The position numbers and the translations under genes are program-made. This document shows, one piece after another, positions 35,501-43,230 of a stretch of DNA of 64,000 bases. Each line of letters begins with the position of its first letter. The stretch's first letter is position 1. The stretch is taken from NCBI GenBank assembly GCA_964512995.1, contig CAZELM010000008.1, forward strand, positions 62,001 through 126,000, in the 5' to 3' direction. This DNA is from CAZELM01 sp964512995. Lineage in GTDB: Bacteria > CSSED10-310. The notes under the pieces are model-generated. The model saw only the letters and a list, made by a program, of their open reading frames with translations. It made no database searches and was not told the DNA's origin.

Positions 35501-37351
35501 CTATCCTCGTCTCTGATCGGCTTGTGGTCCATTGACCGTTTGGGAATGATTATGATTCTGAGACACGGTAACGGTATCATGAATCTCAGAAACAACGCCT
35601 GCCAGTTCGCGGATTGCCAGACCCAGGTGACGGTCCAGCTCGATCATGTATTTCTGGATTTGAGCCATAAAATTTTTCACTCCCATCTCGATGGTGTCGA
35701 ACACAACCCGGAGATCCCGGTCGACTTTATCGAAACGGCCGGGATACTGCTCCCATAAACCACTCAGTTTCTCCTGAAGCGCAGCGCCGTTCTTCACAGT
35801 ATTGACCATTGTTTCGGACAGAATCTGCAGTTTTGAATAGGTCTGGTTGGCAAGGGAGTTGTTTTTTATCAGCGCCATGCAGATCTCTTCAGCCGGTTTG
35901 GTGATGTTCTGGAAGCTTTCCCGAAGCTGCACGAGCTGCCGGGTGGTCGAATCGGTCAGCGTCATCGTGTCTCTGGAGTTGATCATGATCTGATCCAGGG
36001 ATTTCAGCATGCCGGCAAACGAATCCAGCGTGGATTGAAAAACACTCACGGACTGATTCAGGAGGCTCAATGTTGCACTGCCGGACGTCTGCAATTGAGA
36101 GGACAATGTAGCTCCCGCATTCTGAAACTGAAAGAGCACCGCAGAGACGACATCCCGGATTTCGGAGTGGAGGTTATTGACGGAGTGATCGATGGCGGTT
36201 TTGATCGACTGGCTCAACTCCGTCATCGATTGGCTCATCAGTTGTTGAGCGGCCTGCATTCCGTCAATGGTCGACTCCATCGAGACTTTGAACGATTCCA
36301 TGGTCCGGCCCAGTTCCCGCAACTCCAGACCAGCCGTTCCACTCAGTGATTTTCTGAAATCATCGATCATGGTACGGAGCAGTTCCTGGTTGGCCGTTTC
36401 ACGGGTGTCCCGGATATCCTCGAGAAGTGAGGTGATATTCTGGAGCGATGATCCCATCCACTCCCAAAGGATCTGACCAGCCGGATGACTGAGTTGGTGA
36501 CTGACCGACTGGAACTGCCCGGTTTGCCGTTCCTGCTCCCGGAGAATGGGAGCGATGGAATCCTGGATCCCCGATGTCAATAGCCGGGAGAGATCGGTCA
36601 CTGCCTGCTGACTGGTTTCCCGGAATGCCTGTTCCAGCCGCGTCACAACCAGCATTTCGGGTGGAATCCGTGTGGTGATGCGTTTGATATGCTGATTCAG
36701 TTCCGTGATCTTGCTGGCAATTGTGTTGAATCCGGCAATTTTCAGACCGGTAAAAAGGAGCGACATCAGGATACCGGAAACGGAGGTCAGAAACGCCAGA
36801 GCCGCTCCGGATAAGAGGTTGTTCAACCCAGCCCGGACTTCCGTGATGTCGGATAGAGCGATTTTGCTCTGCGCCAGATAAATGCCGCCTGTCAGACCCA
36901 AAAACGTGCCGAGAATACCCAGACCGGTCAGAATGGCCGGGAGTGCGTCATAGAATCCTTTCATCATGACCCGCGGGACAATGGATTCAAACCGGAAATA
37001 CATCTCCGGTTCATCCAGACGGACCCATCGATTCAGGTCTGTTCGATATTCCATCGTGTCCGAAAACGTCTGCCAGTCGGAAGACAGGAGCCGGCTGCCG
37101 TTCATGAGGTCATGCACATTCGCGTCAGGCAGCGGTGGGGCGAGCCGGCGGATTGCGTGATTAACCTCGCCGCGCAGGCGGAGCCATCGAATGATAAACC
37201 AAGCGGAAACAATGGCCGTGCCCAGAACGATAAACGTGCAATAGAGCCTGACAAAATGGGGACTGACCAGAAATAATGCGTCATCCGAAGACAGGGTTCC
37301 GAATACCAACTGCAGCAGACTCGTCCCACTCATACCATCTGAATTTTCCAA
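35501..37351 (-). CDS. zorA: ZorA-like MotA/TolQ-family stator protein with long helical tail
   Basis: The protein is 616 residues. TM1 is near residues 30-52. A pair of helices carries the MotA/ExbB motif GLGILGTFLGLTGGI and LSGAALAFLTSVSGILMSLL. About 350 residues of cytoplasmic helical, coiled-coil-like repeats follow (SLQNITSLLEDIRD, LRELGRTMESFKVSMESTID, LNQSVSVFQSTLDSF). The long tail distinguishes ZorA-type proteins from ordinary MotA, TolQ and ExbB. The start appears to be TTG at 37351, six bases after GGGGAGG; a downstream ATG at 37333 has no site. In Zorya systems ZorA with ZorB senses invasion in the envelope and signals to ZorC/D or ZorE. Here neither ZorD nor ZorE follows. Confidence 0.75.
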   Translation of the reverse strand: MENSDGMSGTSLLQLVFGTLSSDDALFLVSPHFVRLYCTFIVLGTAIVSAWFIIRWLRLRGEVNHAIRRLAPPLPDANVHDLMNGSRLLSSDWQTFSDTMEYRTDLNRWVRLDEPEMYFRFESIVPRVMMKGFYDALPAILTGLGILGTFLGLTGGIYLAQSKIALSDITEVRAGLNNLLSGAALAFLTSVSGILMSLLFTGLKIAGFNTIASKITELNQHIKRITTRIPPEMLVVTRLEQAFRETSQQAVTDLSRLLTSGIQDSIAPILREQERQTGQFQSVSHQLSHPAGQILWEWMGSSLQNITSLLEDIRDTRETANQELLRTMIDDFRKSLSGTAGLELRELGRTMESFKVSMESTIDGMQAAQQLMSQSMTELSQSIKTAIDHSVNNLHSEIRDVVSAVLFQFQNAGATLSSQLQTSGSATLSLLNQSVSVFQSTLDSFAGMLKSLDQIMINSRDTMTLTDSTTRQLVQLRESFQNITKPAEEICMALIKNNSLANQTYSKLQILSETMVNTVKNGAALQEKLSGLWEQYPGRFDKVDRDLRVVFDTIEMGVKNFMAQIQKYMIELDRHLGLAIRELAGVVSEIHDTVTVSQNHNHSQTVNGPQADQRRG

Positions 37352-37659
37352 GTTTCACCTCCCCGTCGTGCGTTTCAACCAGCTCGTTCTGACTCCACAT
37401 AACCTGCTCCTTCTTCTTATCGATTCCGATGTTATCATCCTGGTTTCTTTGGGAGCAATGTCACATCCGATCGAAAGCCGTCCCGATATATATACCATGA
37501 ACTGATAAGAAAGACAAATCGTTGTCGGTATATAGATAAATCCGGGAAGCTGTTTCCCTGAAAACACCAGAATGAACGTTGTCTGGTTGCGTTCCGTTAT
37601 CATCTGGATCAGAATGATGTCCGTGGCGTTGACTGTTGGGAGGAGAAACAGGAACCATC
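37352..37659. promoter_or_regulatory. Divergent intergenic region between the zorA-like gene and the MobB-MobA fusion
   Basis: There are 308 bases that must carry promoters for both directions. I cannot place -35/-10 boxes with confidence. An open frame on the minus strand (37355-37603) has no site or domain and is not called. Confidence 0.4.
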
Positions 37660-38790
37660 ATGAAGACGATTGTTGTTTCAGGTGCCAGATCCAAGGTTGG
37701 AAAAACGTCGTTGGCGATCGAACTGGAGGCGATCTTTCCGGGATCCCGGTATGTGAAGATCGGTGGCTGTTCGGGTGGAATGGACGGATCATCGCAGACG
37801 CCATCCGGCCGGCACCGATGTTCGGGGTCGTGTACCCGGACGTGCGGGGTCAAGCCGGACGGTCCCAAACTATACCCCCGGGGGACTTCCTTCGAACAGA
37901 TTCTCCGGGAGACCGATTCCGCGGATTTCCTGATCATCGAGAGTAACGCCATATTGCGGGAGATGACTCCGGATGTCTGTCTGTATCTGGACGGAGCGCC
38001 TCCCAAACCGTCCGCGGCACTGGCTCGGTCAAAAGCGGATATCGTGAGTCATGCCCGGGTGGACGAAGCCCAAATCGTTGCGGTGGCAGAAAAATTGGAT
38101 ATCCCTCTCCGGGTGGCACGGCGGATGGCATGGCTGACCGGCGCGAGGCCGGAACCTGCAGCGGCGATCGTGTTGATCGGCGGCAGGAGTTCGCGTATGG
38201 GATCGGATAAGTCGTTGATTCCGATTGATGGGGAGCCGGCTGCCGTTCGGCTTTATCACGCGCTGGCTCCGCATTTCGACCACGTGTTTTTTTCTGCGGC
38301 GAAAAATCAGGTAACTCCCGTTCCGGGCGTCCGGATGGTGTACGATTCCATTTCCGGGAGCGGTCCCTTGTCAGGTCTGGCGTCGTCCCTCGGAGCGTCA
38401 CCCTGTCGTGTGAACTTTGTGATAGCCTGTGATATTCCTGAAATCAATGTACCTCTCATGCGGAAACTGCTTTCGTTCCTGGAGGAGTATGATATTGCTG
38501 TCCCGACGCTGACTCCCGATACGATCGATCCGCTTTTTGGAGCGTATGACCGGGGAGTCGGCATGTCGGCCAGGCGTCTGATAGATGCAGGGATCACGAA
38601 GATTCTGGATGTTTTCCCGCTTCACAAGGCGCGGATCATTACGACGGCCGATAACGCGTGGTATGCCAATCTGAATACGCCAGAGGATGTCCGCCGCTAT
38701 CATCAGATGCGAAAACAGTCCGTGAGGACTGACGACAGTATTCAAAAGATCGAATCCGTGGAGCGGTCGGATCTCGGAAACCCGGAGTAG
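37660..38790 (+). CDS. MobB-MobA-like fusion: molybdopterin-guanine dinucleotide synthesis protein
   Basis: The protein is 376 residues. The N-terminal 165 residues form a MobB-like P-loop domain (GARSKVGKTSLA, ADFLIIESNAILREMTPDVC). The C-terminal 200 residues form a MobA-type nucleotidyltransferase (IVLIGGRSSRMGSDKSLIPI, GPLSGLASSLG, VNFVIACDIPEINVPLMRKL, PLFGAYDRG). It would attach GMP to molybdopterin for the molybdoenzymes, such as the formate dehydrogenase 2-5 kb away. A Cys-rich stretch near residues 45-70 (GGCSGGMDGSS, CSGSCTRTCGVKPDG) is unusual for MobB. The GTP-binding lysine and Asp of MobA are present. The start ATG at 37660 has a modest GGAA site. Confidence 0.85.
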   Translation: MKTIVVSGARSKVGKTSLAIELEAIFPGSRYVKIGGCSGGMDGSSQTPSGRHRCSGSCTRTCGVKPDGPKLYPRGTSFEQILRETDSADFLIIESNAILREMTPDVCLYLDGAPPKPSAALARSKADIVSHARVDEAQIVAVAEKLDIPLRVARRMAWLTGARPEPAAAIVLIGGRSSRMGSDKSLIPIDGEPAAVRLYHALAPHFDHVFFSAAKNQVTPVPGVRMVYDSISGSGPLSGLASSLGASPCRVNFVIACDIPEINVPLMRKLLSFLEEYDIAVPTLTPDTIDPLFGAYDRGVGMSARRLIDAGITKILDVFPLHKARIITTADNAWYANLNTPEDVRRYHQMRKQSVRTDDSIQKIESVERSDLGNPE

Positions 38791-38829
38791 AATCCGGATG
38801 CTGAACCGGATGAAAACGCGTCTGGGGAT

Positions 38830-39720
38830 TCAGGCGATGAGGCGGGGTTTGCAGAAACGGAGTTTATACCAGCGGTCACAGGAGGTGCAGGCGATCTGGA
38901 GATGGATTTCCGTGCATTTGACGCCTTTTTCGATCCATGCATGGTTTCTCATTTGTGCGCCGCACCAGCAGGCAGCGGGTGTGATATACTCCAGTTCAAA
39001 TCCATCAACCTGAACAGTCTCCACCCGGGTGTCTAACAGACCGTCTTCCTTTAGGGAAGCGAGCAGTCGGTGAATGAATTGAATGGTGTCAGATGCGCGT
39101 TGTTCAGCAATGTTCCGGGCGGTGGGGGTGTGGAGCCCTTTGGATGCATAGCGAGCATAATTCAGTTCCACGGTGAGCCGGATGATCATGCTGTCCGAGA
39201 TGCCCTGACCCCGCAGCCCGGATTTGACGAAGTAATTGGCGATCCCCAGAAGCCCCAGTTTATCCAGATTATCGGCATCGAACAGAATCTGGCTTAACGG
39301 AGTCGGTACCGGGTCATCACGGTACAATTGCCGGATCGCTGTCATGACAGGTTCGATGATGTCCGATTCAAATCCATTTTTCGTCGCCAGGTCACGAAGA
39401 ACGTCGATCGATCGCTCCTCTTCCGGAATATCCCCTTCATGATAAGTCCCCCGGTGAAATTTTCCGGCATCGTGAAACAGACCTGCGATTTCCGCCAGCA
39501 GGGGATCAACATGTTCTGCTTTTGCCAGCCGAACCGCAAACGCGGCTACCCGCTCCAGATGCCCCATCAGCGTATCGGGGATTTTTTTTATGGGAGTGAA
39601 TGCGCTTTCTTCATTCCGGACATGCCGGGAAAGATCGCTCCGGAGAGCTATCATGCCGGGGTGGTCTGATGAATCGATCCGGGGGGAGCGGGGATGATCC
39701 GGGAGACTCATGATGTGCAT
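38830..39720 (-). CDS. HD-domain phosphohydrolase with C-terminal Cys-rich tail
   Basis: The protein is about 296 residues. The HD domain has GHLERVAAFAVRLAKAEHVD, EIAGLFHDAGKFHRGTYHEG and ILFDADNLDKLGLLG, with the HD pair and downstream Asp present. The C-terminus carries a CWC / CTSC / FC arrangement (CWCGAQMRNHAW, CTSCDRWYKLRFC) suggesting a zinc site. It probably acts on nucleotides or phosphoesters; the substrate is not known. GAGGAGG sits two bases before the ATG at 39720 and eleven before the ATG at 39711, so the second may be used. It converges on the MobB-MobA gene with a 39-base gap. Confidence 0.82.
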   Translation of the reverse strand: MHIMSLPDHPRSPRIDSSDHPGMIALRSDLSRHVRNEESAFTPIKKIPDTLMGHLERVAAFAVRLAKAEHVDPLLAEIAGLFHDAGKFHRGTYHEGDIPEEERSIDVLRDLATKNGFESDIIEPVMTAIRQLYRDDPVPTPLSQILFDADNLDKLGLLGIANYFVKSGLRGQGISDSMIIRLTVELNYARYASKGLHTPTARNIAEQRASDTIQFIHRLLASLKEDGLLDTRVETVQVDGFELEYITPAACWCGAQMRNHAWIEKGVKCTEIHLQIACTSCDRWYKLRFCKPRLIA

Positions 39721-39834
39721 TTCCTCCTCGATGGGCTGACTGCAGAGCTTTCCCCGGATCATCTGTGGGATTACACACAGCATTTGGGGTTGGCATAGAG
39801 GCGAGTCAAAAAGTCTGTTTTATGCAAGCGCCTG

Positions 39835-39918
39835 AAAATCCCCCCACTCCCTCTTTTGAGTACGTGTGACTCAATGGGCGTGGACCATTCGTGCAAGGGG
39901 GACGGGAGGGGGGATTTT
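39835..39918. repeat. Large inverted repeat with inner hairpin, 3' of the ferritin-like gene
   Basis: An exact 11-base arm pair AAAATCCCCCC (39835-39845) and GGGGGGATTTT (39908-39918) encloses a smaller TTGAGT/ACTCAA hairpin (39856-39861 and 39869-39874). On the minus strand the outer stem ends in GATTTTC, so it may terminate the formate dehydrogenase/ferritin transcript. The composite shape also fits a small mobile repeat. Confidence 0.6.
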
Positions 39919-39933
39919 GAGAACCATTCATTC

Positions 39934-40392
39934 TCAGAATGATTCTGGATATGCAATATTGACGAAGATGTTTTCGAGTTTGTGTTTGTGGCCGAGTTCC
40001 ATATTGGCCAGATTGTCCATGATGGATTTGAGTCCCGAGTCGGTTGCCGCAGATGCCAGGTTCTTATAAAATTCAACGGCTTCCTGTTCTTTTTTCATCG
40101 CGAGCGCGATGGCGTCCGCTGGTTTCAGTTCGATGGATAATTTGGGCAACTGGGTGGCTTCAGCGATTTTGAAGTCGATGGAGGGCGCATTGATTTTCAT
40201 CTCGAGAGACGGATCCAGACGGAACTTTTCTAAAAGCTCCATGTGTCCATACTCTTCTTTGGAAAGCTCCTGGAAAATGGATTTGACGGGACCGTCAGCG
40301 ATTTTTCCCGCGGCTGCTTTGTAAAATTCGAATGCTTCAATTTCGCGATCGATCGCAATACTGAATAATTTTTCGAGATCTAGTTTATCCAT
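39934..40392 (-). CDS. Rubrerythrin-like ferritin-family diiron protein
   Basis: The protein is 152 residues, a four-helix bundle with E-x-x-x-F-Y and E-x-x-H repeats: DREIEAFEFYKAA, KEEYGHMELLEKF, KEQEAVEFYKNLA and NMELGHKHKLENI. These supply the diiron ligands. The rubredoxin domain of classical rubrerythrin is absent. It is probably a peroxide-reducing or oxidative-stress protein of an anaerobe. AAAGGA six bases upstream fixes the start. It is 63 bases downstream of fdhA with a stem-loop between. Confidence 0.88.
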   Translation of the reverse strand: MDKLDLEKLFSIAIDREIEAFEFYKAAAGKIADGPVKSIFQELSKEEYGHMELLEKFRLDPSLEMKINAPSIDFKIAEATQLPKLSIELKPADAIALAMKKEQEAVEFYKNLASAATDSGLKSIMDNLANMELGHKHKLENIFVNIAYPESF

Positions 40393-40414
40393 AGCGGTTC
40401 CTTTTTAGAGTAAT

Positions 40415-40445
40415 ATCGGGTTCCCCGCTCGACGGGAAACCCGAT
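40415..40445 (-). promoter_or_regulatory. Stem-loop between fdhA and the ferritin-like gene
   Basis: ATCGGGTTCCCC and GGGAAACCCGAT pair with one mismatch around a seven-base loop. No T tract follows on the minus strand, so it is more likely an RNA-processing or stability element, or a partial terminator, than a strong terminator. Confidence 0.6.
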
Positions 40446-40455
40446 CAGATTTGCC

Positions 40456-43188
40456 TTATGGTCTGGCTTGCCGGGTCAGAGCCGGAGCTGCCGATTTCCT
40501 GTCTGCCACTTTTTCGATTTTTATGGCACACGCTTTATATTCTGCTGTTTCTGTGACCGAGTCGAAAGCGCTGTTGGTCAGCACATTGCCGCACGCTTCA
40601 TAGAAATGGAACGAACACCAGCAGACGCCCTCCGGTGATCGATCAGTCACCCATGCCTTCAGAGTAATGGAGCCTCTCCGGCTGCTGGCTTTGACGAGAT
40701 CTCCGGTCTGAATTCCGAGTTTGGCTGCATCGACCGGACTGATTTCCAGCAACTCTCCCGGGAAGATGTTTTCAAAGCCCTTGGAATTTCTGGTTTGAGT
40801 GCCGGAGTGGTAATGCCAGAGACGCCGACCGGTGGAGAGAACCAGAGGATAGTCCGCATCGGGAACTTCAGCGGGGGGAATCCAATCGAGTTGGTGGAAG
40901 AGACCTTTGCCCCGGGTGAATTTACCGCCGACATGGAGGAAGGGCGTTCCCGGATGTTCCAGAGTCGGACAGGGCCACTGGAGTCCGATGGTTTCGATTC
41001 GTTCCCAGGTGATGCCGGCATAACTGGTAGCAGACCGGCGCATATCTTCAAAGATGGCGTGGGCTGATGTGAATCCCAGGTCATGACCGAGCCGTTTCCC
41101 CAGTTCCTGAAGCACCCACCAGTGAGGCCGTGCGTCACCGGGAGGTGTCACCGCCTGCCGTACCCGCTGAACGCGGCGTTCGGTATTGGTGAATGTGCCA
41201 TTTTCCTCTCCCCAACAGGTATCCGGGAACACGACATGCGCGTATTCCGTGGTGATGGTCGGGAAGATGTCACTGACAACGAAAAATTCCAGAGCTTTGA
41301 TCTCTTCGATCGTGTGTGCCATGTGGGGTTCTGTCTGAACCGTGTTGTCACCGACACAGTAGAGAATTTTGGTCCCGCCGTCTCTGGCTTTGCGGAGCAT
41401 GGTGGGCATTTTGTATCCGGGTTTGGTCGGCAGTTTGGGCACACCCCATGCTTTGGCCATTTTTTCAGAAGCCGCGGGATTATCAACCGCTTGGTAACAA
41501 TGGAAAACATTGGGCAATGCGCCCATATCGCAGGCTCCCTGCACATTGTTCTGTCCACGCAACGGATTGAGGCCAGCCGCATATTTGCCGATATTGCCCA
41601 GCACCATCTGCAGATTGGCCAACGCTTTGACATTGTCCGTTCCACAAACATGTTCGGTGATTCCCAGCGTGTAACAGACACTGGCGGATTCTGCTGTTCC
41701 GAGGATTCTGGCGACTTTTTTCATCGTTTCCACTGGGACGCCACAGATTTCCGATGCCTTCTCCACGGGATATTTTTCAGCGGTTGCCCGGATATCATCG
41801 GGATTTTCGGTGCAATCCCGCAGATAATCCTCGTTCGCCCAGCCATTTTTGAAAATCTCATTGATCAGTCCATTGATATATGCCACGTCCGAGCCCACCT
41901 TGTGCTGAACATGGAGCGTCGCCCATTTGGTGAGATCGATCTGACGTGGGTCGTTCACGATCAATGTCGCACCTTTTTTCACTGCCCGTTTCATGAAATA
42001 AGAAATAACCGGATGGGCTTCCGTAGTGTTCGATCCAATAACAAAAAGAACATTGACATCCTCCAGCTCACGGATGGAGTTTGTCATCGCACCACTCCCG
42101 AATGCAGCAGCCAGACCGGCCACCGTGGGAGCGTGTCAGGTACGTGCGCAATGATCGACATTATTTGTCCCGATCACCGCGCGAGTGAATTTCTGAATTG
42201 CATAATTGTTTTCATTGGTGATACGACCCGAACCAAATGCTGAAAATACATCCGGTCCATCTCGTTCAACGATCGATTTGATCTTTTCGGCAGTGTAATC
42301 CAATGCTTCATCCCAGGTGACCGGAACCAGTGTTCCGTTTTTACGGATCATCGGCTGAGTCAGACGTTTGGGACTGGATGGGAAATCATAGGCATACCGT
42401 CCCTTGACACACAGAGCGCCCTCATTGGGAGCCACATCACGGCCCGTTACCCGGACAATGCGATTGAGCGGCCGATCAACGTGCAATGTCAACTGGCAGC
42501 CCACGCCACAGTATGCGCATGTCGTGTTCACTTTTTCGGTTTCCCAGATTCGTCCCTGTCCCTTCGCTTTCTTATCGATCAGAGCGCCGGTCGGGCAAAT
42601 CTGAACGCATTCACCACACTGGACACAGGACGATTCGCCCATGGGGAGATCATGGTCGCAGATCACGCGGGAACCTTGGGCGCGGAATCCGAAATCGAGC
42701 ACTTCATTGACGACCGTGCCATTGCATGCTGCCACACAGCGACCGCACTGGATGCATTTGACATGATCCCGATAGATGAACTCACCGGAAGCATCAGCGT
42801 CTTCCTTATCGAATGCCATCGTGAATGTCGGCCGTTCGATCCCGAGCCGGTAAGCGGCGGTCTGCAGTTCGCAATCCCCGTTCTGCTCACAGGAGAGGCA
42901 GTCATGCTGTCCGGATGAGAGAAGGAGATCGATCACCATCCGTTGAGCTTTACGGACGGAGTCTGAATCGGTAATGATCTTCATTCCTTCTTTAACGGGA
43001 ACGGTGCATGAGGTCTGAAGCCCTCGCATGCCGTCGATTTCAACCAGGCATGCTCGGCATTTACCGGCAGGTCCTGTCTTGGGATGGTAACACAGAGAAG
43101 GAATATATACGCCGTTTTCCCGCGCTGCCTGCAGGACGGTTCGGTCCTTCTGAGCCTCATATTCTTTTCCATTAATGAATAATTTCAT
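40456..43188 (-). CDS. fdhA: NAD-linked formate dehydrogenase alpha subunit, selenoprotein
   Basis: The protein is 910 residues read through an in-frame TGA at 42136-42138, which encodes selenocysteine 351 (DHCART-Sec-HAPTVAGLA). A NuoG-like front end follows the start: a [2Fe-2S] motif (CYHPKTGPAGKCRACLVEID), the His-ligated cluster HDCLSCEQNGDCELQ, and two [4Fe-4S] motifs (CIQCGRCVAACNG and CVQCGECVQICPTGAL). The molybdopterin catalytic part follows, with CAYCGVGCQLTL and ALCVKGRYAYD for its own cluster. It oxidises formate to CO2 (or the reverse), passing electrons to the NuoEF-like subunit upstream. AGGAGG precedes the ATG at 43188. If TGA were read as stop the first half would end at 350 and the second would lack a start, so readthrough is the better explanation. 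Confidence 0.95.
42094..42138 (-). promoter_or_regulatory. SECIS element of fdhA
   Basis: Immediately after the TGA the RNA folds as GGUGGCC-GGUCU-GGCUGCU, seven pairs capped by a GGUCU loop (42113-42117), with CUCCC/GGGAG closing the base. The E. coli fdhF SECIS carries the same loop. Recognition by SelB and tRNA-Sec is expected. Confidence 0.85.
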
Positions 43189-43230
43189 GAATCCTCCTAT
43201 TTCGTACCAAGTTATGCCGACTGGCAGGGA

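Noticed and set aside
37355..37603. Minus-strand 82-residue frame ahead of the zorA-like gene
   Set aside because: No ribosome-binding site or recognised domain; it occupies the divergent promoter region.
41083..42243. Plus-strand 386-residue frame opposite fdhA
   Set aside because: It lies antisense to a well-supported selenoprotein gene and has no recognised domain.
40456..43188. Two separate formate dehydrogenase genes split at 42138
   Set aside because: The in-frame TGA sits at the selenocysteine position with a SECIS-like hairpin, so one readthrough gene is better supported.
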